Origin: Caulobacterales bacterium
GTDB lineage: Bacteria > Pseudomonadota > Alphaproteobacteria > Caulobacterales > Caulobacteraceae
Reading direction: 5' to 3'
Length of the DNA stretch: 37,358 bases
Assembly: GCA_947474805.1 (NCBI GenBank)
Contig: CANJKM010000005.1
Span: 1-37,358 of the forward strand
Shown: positions 18,222 through 26,645 of the stretch, piece after piece
Position numbering within the stretch: position 1 is the first letter of the stretch
Layout of the letters: every line of letters begins with the position of its first letter
Notes under the pieces: model-generated
The model's database searches: none
Seen by the model: only the letters and a program-made list of their open reading frames with translations
Told to the model about the DNA's origin: nothing
Program-made: the position numbers and the translations under genes

Positions 18222-19313
18222 ATGCAGACGGCCATTCCCTGCACCGCCATGCGAGGCGGAACCTCCAAGGGTCTCTATTTCCTGGGCCGCGATTTGCCGG
18301 CCGATGCGGCGACGCGCGACGCAGTGCTGCTGGCCGCGATGGGCTCGCCCGACGTGCGCCAGATCGACGGTATGGGCGGCGCCCATCCCCTGACCTCCAA
18401 GATCGCCGTGGTCGGCCCCTCGACCCACCCGGACGCCGATGTCGACTATCTGTTCCTGCAGGTGGTGGTCGACGAGCCCCGCGTCGACGCCCAGCAGAAC
18501 TGCGGCAACATGCTCGCGGGCGTCGGCCCCTTCGCCATCGAGCGCGGCCTGGTCAAGGCGACCGGCGATCTGACCCGGGTCCGGATCCACATGCTCAACA
18601 CCAAGAGCCTGGCCGTCGCGGCGGTGCAGACCCCCGGCGGGGTGGTGAACTACCAGGGCGAGGCCCGGATCGACGGCGTGCCCGGGACCCACGCCCCCAT
18701 CCCGATCGACTTCCTCGACGTGGCCGGCTCCTCCTGCGGCGCCCTCTTGCCGACCGGAAACGCGGTCGATGTGATCGACGGGGTGGAGGTCACGATGATC
18801 GACAACGGCATGCCGGTTGTGGTCATGCGCGCGGCCGACCTCGGGATCACCGGCTATGAGACGCCCGACGAGATGGAGGCGAACGCCGAGCTCAGGGCGA
18901 AGGTCGAAGCTATCCGACTGAAGGCCGGTCCGATGATGAACCTCGGCGACGTGACCAAGAAGACGACGCCCAAGATGACCCTGGTCGCCGCTCCCCGGAA
19001 CGGCGGCGCCGTCTCCACCCGCACCTTCATCCCGCACCGGGTGCACGAGGCGATCGGCGTGTTCGGCGCGGTCAGCGTCGCCACCGCCTGCGTCCTGCCG
19101 GCCTCGGCCGCCGCGCCGGTGGTGGTGATCGATCCGGCCAAGGGAACCGCCGAGCTTGAGGTCGAACATCCGACCGGCTTCTTCACCGTCGCGATGGAGG
19201 TGAAGATCGACAATGGGGTCGTAAAGGTTGATCGTTCGGCTCTCCTACGAACTGCGCGTAAGCTGATGTCCGGCGAAGTCTATGTCCCAGCCTCTGTCTG
19301 GAGCGGACAATGA
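18222..19313 (+). CDS. galD: PrpF-family / 4-oxalomesaconate tautomerase
   Basis: IPCTAMRGGTSKGLYF, DGMGGAHPLTSKIAVV, QNCGNMLAGVGPFAIERGLV. Confidence 0.85.
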   Translation: MQTAIPCTAMRGGTSKGLYFLGRDLPADAATRDAVLLAAMGSPDVRQIDGMGGAHPLTSKIAVVGPSTHPDADVDYLFLQVVVDEPRVDAQQNCGNMLAGVGPFAIERGLVKATGDLTRVRIHMLNTKSLAVAAVQTPGGVVNYQGEARIDGVPGTHAPIPIDFLDVAGSSCGALLPTGNAVDVIDGVEVTMIDNGMPVVVMRAADLGITGYETPDEMEANAELRAKVEAIRLKAGPMMNLGDVTKKTTPKMTLVAAPRNGGAVSTRTFIPHRVHEAIGVFGAVSVATACVLPASAAAPVVVIDPAKGTAELEVEHPTGFFTVAMEVKIDNGVVKVDRSALLRTARKLMSGEVYVPASVWSGQ

Positions 19314-20191
19314 GAGTTCCTGGAAGCGTCGCCCTGATCGGGCTTGGCGAGGTCGGCGGCCTGTTCGCGCGCGACCTGCGGGCCAAGGGCGTGGAGACCC
19401 TCTACGGCTACGATCCCAAGCTGCGCGACCTCGACAGCGCCCCGGCGCTGAACCAGTTGCGCTATCGGATCACCGCCTGCGCCTCGGCGGCGGGGGCGGC
19501 CGGCCAGGCGGAGATGACCATCTGCGCCGTCACCGCCGCCCAGACCGAGCGGGCTGCGGCCGCCGCGGCCGAGGCCATCGTCGGCGGCGCCATCTATCTT
19601 GATCTCAACTCAGCCTCCCCGGGGGCCAAGAAGGCGGCGGCGGCGGCGGTCACGGCGGGCGGCGGACGCTATGTCGAGGCGGCGGTGATGACCCCGGCCC
19701 CGACCCACGGCATCGCCTCGCCCATGCTGATCGGCGGCCCGCACGCCCGTATCTTCCTGCCCTACGCCGAGGCGCTGGGCATGCGGGTCAAGATCGCGTC
19801 TGAGGAATACGGCGTCGCTTCGGCGACCAAGCTCTGCCGCAGCGTGATGATCAAGGGCACCGAGGCCCTGATCGCCGAATCCATGATTGCGGCGCGCTAC
19901 TACGGCGTCGACATGAATGTGCTCAACTCGCTCAGCGATCTGATGCCCAACCCCGACTGGGAGAAGCTGGCGCAGTACATGCTCTCCCGCTCGCTGGAGC
20001 ACGGCGGGCGCCGCGCCGAGGAGATGCGCGAGGCCGCCCGAACCGTCGCCGAGGCGGGGGTCGAGCCGCTGATGGCCAACGCGACGGTCGAACGCCAGGA
20101 ATGGGCCGCCGCCCAGCGCGGGGGCCTTCCGCCCGGAGTGCTGGAGGGCGAGGAGCTCGGACCGCTGCTGGACGCGCTCCAGCAGCGCTAG
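19310..20191 (+). CDS. NAD(P)-dependent oxidoreductase, 6PGDH-like with DUF1932 C-terminal domain
   Basis: VALIGLGEVGGLFARDL Rossmann motif; IYLDLNSASPGAKKAAA; YGVASATKLCRSVMIKGTEAL; ATGA overlap with the preceding gene. Confidence 0.85.
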   Translation: MRVPGSVALIGLGEVGGLFARDLRAKGVETLYGYDPKLRDLDSAPALNQLRYRITACASAAGAAGQAEMTICAVTAAQTERAAAAAAEAIVGGAIYLDLNSASPGAKKAAAAAVTAGGGRYVEAAVMTPAPTHGIASPMLIGGPHARIFLPYAEALGMRVKIASEEYGVASATKLCRSVMIKGTEALIAESMIAARYYGVDMNVLNSLSDLMPNPDWEKLAQYMLSRSLEHGGRRAEEMREAARTVAEAGVEPLMANATVERQEWAAAQRGGLPPGVLEGEELGPLLDALQQR

Positions 20192-20312
20192 AGCCCGTCA
20201 GGCGAAGTGTGGGCGGTTCGCCGCCCGGGCGGGCTCTAAACTTTGGAATGGCGACCGCCACGATCCGGGCTAAGTTGACGGCAATAATAAAGAAAAGCTG
20301 GAAGGAAACGTC

Positions 20313-20732
20313 TTGATCAAGGCCCCCATCCTCGCCGCTCTGGTCGCTTTCGCCGCCGCGCCCGCCTTCGCCGCCTCGCCGGCCGAAGGGATGTGGCTCA
20401 CCCCGACCCACAACGGTCAGGTGCAGATCACCCAGTGCGGCCAGTCCCTCTGCGGCAAGCTCGTCACATCCGACCGGATCAAGACCGAACCGTCTCTCAA
20501 GGACGCCGAGAACAAGGACGCGGCCCAGCGCGGCCGGCTTCTGAAGGATCTGCCTCTGCTGCAGGGCTTCACCGGCGGGCCGAGCCAATGGAAGGGCGGC
20601 AGCGTCTACAATCCCGAAGACGGCGGCACCTACAAGGGCACGATCACGATGCTGAACCCCGACCAGTTGAAGCTGACCGGCTGCATCGTCTTCCCACTTT
20701 GCAAGACCCAGGCCTGGAACCGGGTGAAGTAG
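20313..20732 (+). CDS. DUF2147 family secreted protein
   Basis: Signal peptide, then AEGMWLTPTHNGQVQITQCGQSLCGKLV...GGTYKGTITMLNPDQLKLTGCIVFPLCKTQAWNRV. Confidence 0.9.
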   Translation: MIKAPILAALVAFAAAPAFAASPAEGMWLTPTHNGQVQITQCGQSLCGKLVTSDRIKTEPSLKDAENKDAAQRGRLLKDLPLLQGFTGGPSQWKGGSVYNPEDGGTYKGTITMLNPDQLKLTGCIVFPLCKTQAWNRVK

Positions 20733-20841
20733 ATCACCTCTCCCCGGTGGGAAGAGGCGGGGTGCGGGGGGCGAGCCGATACCCCCTCATCCTCCCAGGC
20801 TCCGCCTGGGTCCCCCCTTCTCCCCAAAAGGGGAGAAGGTT
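20733..20841. repeat. intergenic palindromic repeat cluster between convergent genes; possible bidirectional terminator
   Basis: CCCAGGC-TCC-GCCTGGG at 20794-20810 and CCTTCTCCCC-AAAA-GGGGAGAAGG at 20816-20839 are perfect inverted repeats; a third imperfect one, cctctccccggtgggaagagg, lies near 20737. Confidence 0.75.
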
Positions 20842-22653
20842 TCAGATTGGTGCGCAGGCCTTGGCCAACCAGGTCTTGACCTTGGCCTCGACCAGGGGCC
20901 CGACCTCGGCCAGCACCCGGGCGTGATAGGTGTCGAGCCAGGCCTTCTCATCGGCGGTCAGAAGCGAGAGCTCGATCACCCGCCGGTCGATCGGCGCCAG
21001 GGTCAGGGTCTCGAATCCCAGCATCGGCCGCTCACCGCCTTCGACCGCGGACGCCTCCGTGACGAACTGCAGGTTCTCGATCCGGATGCCGTAGCCGCCG
21101 GTCTTGTAGAAGCCGGGCTCGTTGGAGACGATCATGCCTGGCTTTAGCGCCACGGTGTCGGAGCGGCCGGCGATCCGCTGCGGGCCTTCGTGCACGCCCA
21201 GATAGGAGCCGACGCCATGGCCGGTGCCGTGGTCGTAGTTGAGCCCCTTGGCCCATAGGGCGGCGCGGGCCAGCACATCGAGTTGCGAGCCCACCGTGCC
21301 TTCGGGGAAGCGCACCGAGGCAAGGGCGATATGGCCCTTCAACACCAGGGTGAAACGCTGCTTCATCTCCGCCGAGGGATCGCCGATGGCGACCGTGCGG
21401 GTGACGTCGGTGGTGCCGTCCAGATACTGGCCGCCGGAATCGACCAGCAGCAGGTCGCCCATGCGGGTCCGGCGGTTGGTCTTGCGGGTCGGGCGGTAAT
21501 GAACAATCGCGCCGTTCGGCCCGGCCCCGGCGATGGTGTCGAAGCTGAGGTCCTTCAGCGCGCCGGTCGCCTCGCGCAGGGCCTCGAGCTTGCAGACGGC
21601 CTCGATCTCGTCGGGGGGATTGGTCTGTCCCTCGGTCGCCAGCCAGTGCAGGAAGCGCGACAGGGCCGCCCCGTCGCGCAGATGGGCCTCGCGCGCGCCC
21701 TGGATCTCGACCGGGTTCTTGCAGGCCTTGGGCAGCAGCACCGGGTCCTGGGCGCGGACCGCTTCGGCCCCGGCGGCGGCGAGCGCGTCGAAGCACCAGG
21801 CCGAGGATTGCGAGGGGTCGACCATCACCTTGCGGCCCGACAGGCCGGCCAGGGCCAGAGCAAGCGCGTCCGTCGGCTCCAGCGTCACCTCATTGCCGAG
21901 CCAGGCCGGGAGCGTTTCGGTCACCTTGGCGGGGTCGAGGAAGAGCCGCGCCTTGCCGTCGGCCTCCAGCAGGGCCTGGCCGAGCGGCAGGGGCGAGCGG
22001 ATCACATCCCCGCCCCGGACATTGAACAGCCAGGCCACCGAGGCCGGGGCGGTGATCAGGGCGACCTCTGCCCCGGCGGCGGCGACGGCGGCGCCGATGC
22101 GCGCGCGCTTGGCCGAGGCCTCTTCGCCGGCGTAGACGAGGGGGTGGGGAACCACGGGCGCGGCGGGCTGGTTCGGCCGGCCCTTCCAGGCGGCGTCGAG
22201 GGGGTTGGCGCCGACGGGCTTCAGGGACGCGCCGGCCTTGGCGGCGGCGGCGGCCATCGTCTTCAACCCATCGGGGCTGTGCAGCCTGGGGTCATAGCCG
22301 ATGGCCCAGCCGGGCTTGGCCTGGGCTTCCAGCCAGGCGGCGGGGCCGACCTCGATTAGGTCCAGGGTCTCGAACCAGCGGCCGTCGACCTGCTCCTTGA
22401 CCTGCAGGGTATAGCGGCCGTCGACGAAGACCGCGGCCGTTTCGGTCAGGATCACAGCGGCTCCGGCCGAGCCAGTGAAGCCGGTGGCCCAGGCCAGCCG
22501 CTCATTGGCGTCGGGCAGGTACTCGTTCTGGTGCTCGTCCTCGTGCGGGACGATGAAACCGTCCAGTCCCTGGCGGGCCATCTCGGCCCGGATCAGCGGG
22601 AGGTGCTTGGGGCCGAACGACGGATCGGCGTGCTCTTCGAAAGTCTGGCGCAT
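20842..22653 (-). CDS. pepP: Xaa-Pro aminopeptidase (aminopeptidase P family)
   Basis: GLDGFIVPHEDEHQNEYLPDANERLAWATGFTGSAGAAV; LVDSGGQYLDGTTDVTRTVAIG; HGTGHGVGSYLGVHEGPQRI; MIVSNEPGFYKTGGYGIRIENL. Confidence 0.95.
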   Translation of the reverse strand: MRQTFEEHADPSFGPKHLPLIRAEMARQGLDGFIVPHEDEHQNEYLPDANERLAWATGFTGSAGAAVILTETAAVFVDGRYTLQVKEQVDGRWFETLDLIEVGPAAWLEAQAKPGWAIGYDPRLHSPDGLKTMAAAAAKAGASLKPVGANPLDAAWKGRPNQPAAPVVPHPLVYAGEEASAKRARIGAAVAAAGAEVALITAPASVAWLFNVRGGDVIRSPLPLGQALLEADGKARLFLDPAKVTETLPAWLGNEVTLEPTDALALALAGLSGRKVMVDPSQSSAWCFDALAAAGAEAVRAQDPVLLPKACKNPVEIQGAREAHLRDGAALSRFLHWLATEGQTNPPDEIEAVCKLEALREATGALKDLSFDTIAGAGPNGAIVHYRPTRKTNRRTRMGDLLLVDSGGQYLDGTTDVTRTVAIGDPSAEMKQRFTLVLKGHIALASVRFPEGTVGSQLDVLARAALWAKGLNYDHGTGHGVGSYLGVHEGPQRIAGRSDTVALKPGMIVSNEPGFYKTGGYGIRIENLQFVTEASAVEGGERPMLGFETLTLAPIDRRVIELSLLTADEKAWLDTYHARVLAEVGPLVEAKVKTWLAKACAPI

Positions 22654-22821
22654 TGGCTCTAAGTTAGGTCGGTCAGGACGCCGCCGCCATCCCGATCCCG
22701 CGCCTTTGTTGCTCAGATGCGCGGCCCGCGACGAATATGGCCCAGTTGGCCATGTACGCCTTGAAGAGGGCGCCGTTTTGAGCGCCTATCCCGGCCTCGC
22801 AACTCAGGGATATTTGGGCGC

Positions 22822-23172
22822 TTGGCCGCCAGCAGAATTCGCCGCGCGCTACAGGCGCTTTGGATCGTGGTCGGCCTCTTCCTGATGGCGGTGGGGCTGG
22901 TGGGCATACTGTTGCCTACGCACCTGCTGGGCATCTTCCTGGTCTTCGGCCTGATCCTGGTGCTGAAGAATTCGATGCAGTGGCGGCGGCGTTTCGTCCG
23001 CTATCAGCGGCGCTATCCCAAGCTCGTCCATCCTCTGCGCCGGCTGCTGCGCAACGAGGTCATGCCGGTGCTCTGGCAGCTGACCCTGAGGTTCGAGCGT
23101 CGCCTGCCGCGCAAGTGGCGCAGGCTCAGGCGCATCCGCCGCTGGCGGATGGGTCGAAAGGATCGGGGCTAG
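22822..23172 (+). CDS. small basic membrane protein of unknown function
   Basis: Hydrophobic N-terminal half (WIVVGLFLMAVGLVGILLPTHLLGIFLVFGLILVL), Arg-rich C-terminus; TTG start is uncertain. Confidence 0.65.
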   Translation: MAASRIRRALQALWIVVGLFLMAVGLVGILLPTHLLGIFLVFGLILVLKNSMQWRRRFVRYQRRYPKLVHPLRRLLRNEVMPVLWQLTLRFERRLPRKWRRLRRIRRWRMGRKDRG

Positions 23173-23207
23173 AGAGGTTCGCGGCGGGCCAGGCGCGCGG
23201 CGCGGGC

Positions 23208-23723
23208 CTACTGCAGGCGGGCGGCGACCTGGCCGATGGCCGCGTCGAGCTGCGGGTCGGACTTGGCCGTGGCCAGACGGGCCCTCAGCATGTCTTCGGC
23301 CAGCTGGGCGGCGAGGTCGGCGGCGGCGGCCTTCACCTCGGCCGAGGCCTGGGCTTCGGCGGCGGCGATCCGGCGGGTGGCCAGTTCGGTGCGGCGCGCG
23401 ACGTCTTCCTCGAGCTTCACCTTGGCCTCGGCCGACAGGCGCTTGGCCTCGGACTTGGCTTCATTCAGCATGAGGGCGGCCTGGGCTTCGGTCTCGGCCC
23501 GGCGGGCCTGGATCTCGGCCAGCATGGCCTCGGCCTCGGCGCGCAGATTGGCGGCCTCGTCGAGGTTGGCCTGGATCAGGGCGGCCTTCTTGTCGAGCAT
23601 GCCGGCGGCGAGCTTGGGCACGCCGGCCAGGATCAGGATGCCGATGAAGCAGAGCAGGCCGACGCCGACCCAAAGCTCTTCATTGGCGAAGTTCCAGAAG
23701 TGGGCTTCGAAAAACGCGGGCAT
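23208..23723 (-). CDS. atpF: F0F1 ATP synthase subunit B
   Basis: FWNFANEELWVGVGLLCFIGIL with coiled-coil; follows the b' and c subunit genes. Confidence 0.93.
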   Translation of the reverse strand: MPAFFEAHFWNFANEELWVGVGLLCFIGILILAGVPKLAAGMLDKKAALIQANLDEAANLRAEAEAMLAEIQARRAETEAQAALMLNEAKSEAKRLSAEAKVKLEEDVARRTELATRRIAAAEAQASAEVKAAAADLAAQLAEDMLRARLATAKSDPQLDAAIGQVAARLQ

Positions 23724-23728
23724 CGCCC

Positions 23729-24244
23729 CTATCCCTTCACGCCGGCCGGCGCGGCGCCGGTCAGCTTCTTGACGATGGCTTGCGCCGTCTCGGTGGCGAT
23801 CGACTGGACGTTCAGCATCGCCGCGTCGCGGGCGGTGCGGATACGCTGCTCGGCCTCGCCGAGCTTGGCGCCCAGTTCGGCTTCTAGCGCGGCCTGACGC
23901 TCGCGGGTCTCGGCGGCCGCCTTCGACTTGGCGTCGGCGGCCGTGGCGGTGGCTTGGGCGCGGGCGTCGGACAGGGCCTTTTCGGCCGCGGCCGATTGCG
24001 CGGCGGCTTCGGCCTGCACCTGTTTGGCGCTGGCCAAGGCGCCCGTGATCGCTTCGGCCCGCTCGTCGAAGATGCGCCGGATCTTCGGCGCATAGACCTT
24101 AGACACCAGCACATAGAGGATGGCGAACAGGATCAGCAGGTAGCCGATCTGGCCGCCCCAGTGCTGGATCTGGAACTGGGGAAGGCCGGCCGAGTGAGCC
24201 TCGGTCGTCCCTTCGGTCTGAGCAGGTGTCGTCTCTTCGGCCAT
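23729..24244 (-). CDS. F0F1 ATP synthase subunit B'
   Basis: LPQFQIQHWGGQIGYLLILFAILYVLVSKVYAPKIRRIFDERAEAI. Confidence 0.93.
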   Translation of the reverse strand: MAEETTPAQTEGTTEAHSAGLPQFQIQHWGGQIGYLLILFAILYVLVSKVYAPKIRRIFDERAEAITGALASAKQVQAEAAAQSAAAEKALSDARAQATATAADAKSKAAAETRERQAALEAELGAKLGEAEQRIRTARDAAMLNVQSIATETAQAIVKKLTGAAPAGVKG

Positions 24245-24311
24245 CGGGCGTCCGTATTCAAAAGCACGCGCGGCGCCGCTGATGGGCGCCGCGCCTAACA
24301 GGGACCGTGGA

Positions 24312-24545
24312 TCAGCCGAACTTCAGCAGGATGCCGAGCACGAAGGCCAGGATGCCCAGGGCTTCGGCGAGGGCGGCGCCCACGAACAGGTTGCCGATCT
24401 GGCTGGCGGCGGCCGACGGGTTGCGCAGGGCCCCGTTCAGGAAGTTGCCGAAGATGTTGCCGACGCCGATGCCGGCGCCGATCATGCCGAGGGTCGCCAG
24501 GCCGGCGCCGATGTTCTTCGCTGCTTCAGCGTCCATGATGTTCAA
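24312..24545 (-). CDS. atpE: F0F1 ATP synthase subunit C
   Basis: 77 aa, [61 protein letters not shown]. Confidence 0.96.
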   Translation of the reverse strand: MNIMDAEAAKNIGAGLATLGMIGAGIGVGNIFGNFLNGALRNPSAAASQIGNLFVGAALAEALGILAFVLGILLKFG

Positions 24546-24590
24546 GTCCTGTCGTTGATTGCTGTTGGTAGGAGAAGGGTTAGGTCGGCC

Positions 24591-25379
24591 TCAGTGGCCG
24601 TGGCCGAGGTTGACCACGTCGTTGAGGTAGATGCAGGTCAGCACCGCGAAGACGAAGGCCTGCAGGAACGCCACCAGGCACTCCAGGGCCGTCAGGGCGA
24701 CGACCATCGAGAGCGACAGAGCCGCGCCCGGAATTCCGAGAAGTCCAAGCCCGCCCGCCGCGTCCATCGAGCCGAGCGCGATGACGAAGCCGGCGAACAC
24801 CTTCAGCGCCACGTGGCCGCCCAGCATGTTGCCGAACAGACGAAGGGCGAGGGTGACGGGGCGGAGCAGGAAGGAGACGAATTCGATGACGATGATGACC
24901 GGCAGGAGCACGATCGGCACGCCCGACGGCACGAACAGCTTGAAGAAGCCCAGGCCGTGCTTGGCGAAGCCGATGATCAGCACAAGACCGATGGTCAGGG
25001 CCGCGAAGGTGCCGGTGACCGCCAGCTGGGTCGTGGCGGTGAAGGTCAGCAGCAGGCCCAGGACGTTCATCCCAAGGATCAGCATGAAGACGGTGAAGAC
25101 GAAGGGGAAATACTTCTTGCCGTCGTGGCCGATGATCGACTCGGCGAGGTTGTCGATCAGGCCGAACAGGCCCTCGCCGGCGGTCTGAAGACGGCCGGGC
25201 ACGACCTTCATGTTCGCCGTGACGGCGCTCATGAACAGGACGATGGCCGTGAAGGCGATGGTCATCGCCAGGTGCGAATTGGTGAAGGCGAGATCGGTCT
25301 GGCCGAGCAGCGGCAGGTTCACCTGGCCGAAGTCGACGAGCTTTTCGATCTGAAACTGATGAATCGGGTCGGCGGCCAT
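24591..25379 (-). CDS. atpB: F0F1 ATP synthase subunit A
   Basis: MAADPIHQFQIEKLVDFG...LFGNMLGGHVALKVFAGF...LECLVAFLQAFVFAVLTCIYLND; ORF-track start 25529 trimmed to the MAADPIHQ start. Confidence 0.95.
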   Translation of the reverse strand: MAADPIHQFQIEKLVDFGQVNLPLLGQTDLAFTNSHLAMTIAFTAIVLFMSAVTANMKVVPGRLQTAGEGLFGLIDNLAESIIGHDGKKYFPFVFTVFMLILGMNVLGLLLTFTATTQLAVTGTFAALTIGLVLIIGFAKHGLGFFKLFVPSGVPIVLLPVIIVIEFVSFLLRPVTLALRLFGNMLGGHVALKVFAGFVIALGSMDAAGGLGLLGIPGAALSLSMVVALTALECLVAFLQAFVFAVLTCIYLNDVVNLGHGH

Positions 25380-25387
25380 CGGCCCAA

Positions 25388-25741
25388 CTACTCCTCGTCG
25401 TCGTCGAACGGAACCGAAGGAAGCGGCTCCGAATCTTGTTTGGCCAACGCCATCAGCCGGTTGGCCGTCTGGCGCGCCATATGAACCGAAAGCGCGAACC
25501 CCAGAAGGACGCCCCCGACCAAACCCCACGGCGTGGTCCCGAAAACCCGGTCCACGATGAAACCCGCCGCCAGTCCGACCAGAACGCCGCCGATCAATTC
25601 GGCGATGATCCGATAGGCCTGACTAACCGCCTGTTCACCCGCGTGCTGAGACACGGGGCGTTGCGTGCGCTGACTTAGCGCGGAGGCCCGTTCGTCGAGG
25701 CGTTTGAGCGCCTCTTCGCGCGTTTCGTCCGGCTTTGACAT
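25388..25741 (-). CDS. atpI: AtpI / ATP synthase F0 assembly-associated protein
   Basis: AYRIIAELIGGVLVGLAAGFIVDRVFGTTPWGLVGGVLLGFALSVHMARQTANR; first gene of the F0 operon; start trimmed to MSKPDETREEAL. Confidence 0.88.
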   Translation of the reverse strand: MSKPDETREEALKRLDERASALSQRTQRPVSQHAGEQAVSQAYRIIAELIGGVLVGLAAGFIVDRVFGTTPWGLVGGVLLGFALSVHMARQTANRLMALAKQDSEPLPSVPFDDDEE

Positions 25742-25805
25742 GAGCGGTACGCAAGCGGTGATCCATGCACACGGGCGGAAGACCCGAGGCCGGAAATCGG
25801 GGCGG

Positions 25806-25834
25806 AACCTACAGAGGGGAGGCAATCGCGTCAA
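25806..25834 (-). promoter_or_regulatory. putative housekeeping-sigma promoter for atpI operon
   Basis: On the minus strand TTGACG - 17 bp - TAGGTT, about 65 bp upstream of the atpI start. Confidence 0.45.
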
Positions 25835-25889
25835 GAAAGCGATCACGCTTCCTTGTGCGCTGTTTTCGTTGTGCTTTTAAGTGTCGAAA

Positions 25890-26645
25890 CTAGGCGGCTT
25901 CGCGGAAGGTCCCGGCGGCGAGGGCGTGCTTGACCGGCAGGGCGGCGATTCCCGCGGCGGCCAGGGTCGCCAGGGCGTGCTCCAGCATGACCGGGGTGCA
26001 GCCGTAGGGCGAAGGGTCGTCAGAGACGTCGTGCGAGAAGAAGATCAGCCAGCCGCCGCCCGCCGCCGTCTCGGCGACCAGGGCCTCGACCGTCGCCGCG
26101 CTCCAGGAGCGGGCCTCCAGCGGCGCGGCCTTCAGCTGGGCCAGGTCGGTCCAGCCGCGGTTCACCCCGGGATAGATGCCCCGGCAGGTCGCGTAGCGCC
26201 TGGACGCCAGGGCCTTGGTGCGGGGACTGGCCTCGCCATAGGGGAAGGCGAAGCTGGCGGGACGGAAGTCGCCCAGGATGTCGCGGAAGAAGGCGTCGTT
26301 GGCGTCGAGGTCAGCCAGGAAGGCGTCCGAGGCGGTCTTGGTCCCGTGCAGATGGCCAAAGCTGTGGCAGCCGATCTCGTGCCCGGCGGCGGCGACGGCG
26401 AGGAGGTCGTCGCGTTCGTAATAGTCGAGCCCGTCCTCGGAAATCCCGCAGAACCGGCCCGAGGCGTAATAGGTCGCCCGCGCGCCCCAGCGGGCCAGGA
26501 TCGGGCCGCCGACGCTCCAGGCCGAGCGCGGAAAGTCGTCGAAGGTGACGCTCGCGACGGGGTGTTCGAACCGCACCGGGGCGGGCTTGATCGTCAGGCG
26601 GCGGGTGACGGCGGCGGCGACACGGTCGGCCAGGGTCCAGCTCAT
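25890..26645 (-). CDS. polysaccharide deacetylase family protein
   Basis: VTFDDFPRSAWSVGGPILARWGARATYYASGRF...GHEIGCHSFGHLH...FAFPYGE, NodB homology motifs. Confidence 0.9.
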   Translation of the reverse strand: MSWTLADRVAAAVTRRLTIKPAPVRFEHPVASVTFDDFPRSAWSVGGPILARWGARATYYASGRFCGISEDGLDYYERDDLLAVAAAGHEIGCHSFGHLHGTKTASDAFLADLDANDAFFRDILGDFRPASFAFPYGEASPRTKALASRRYATCRGIYPGVNRGWTDLAQLKAAPLEARSWSAATVEALVAETAAGGGWLIFFSHDVSDDPSPYGCTPVMLEHALATLAAAGIAALPVKHALAAGTFREAA

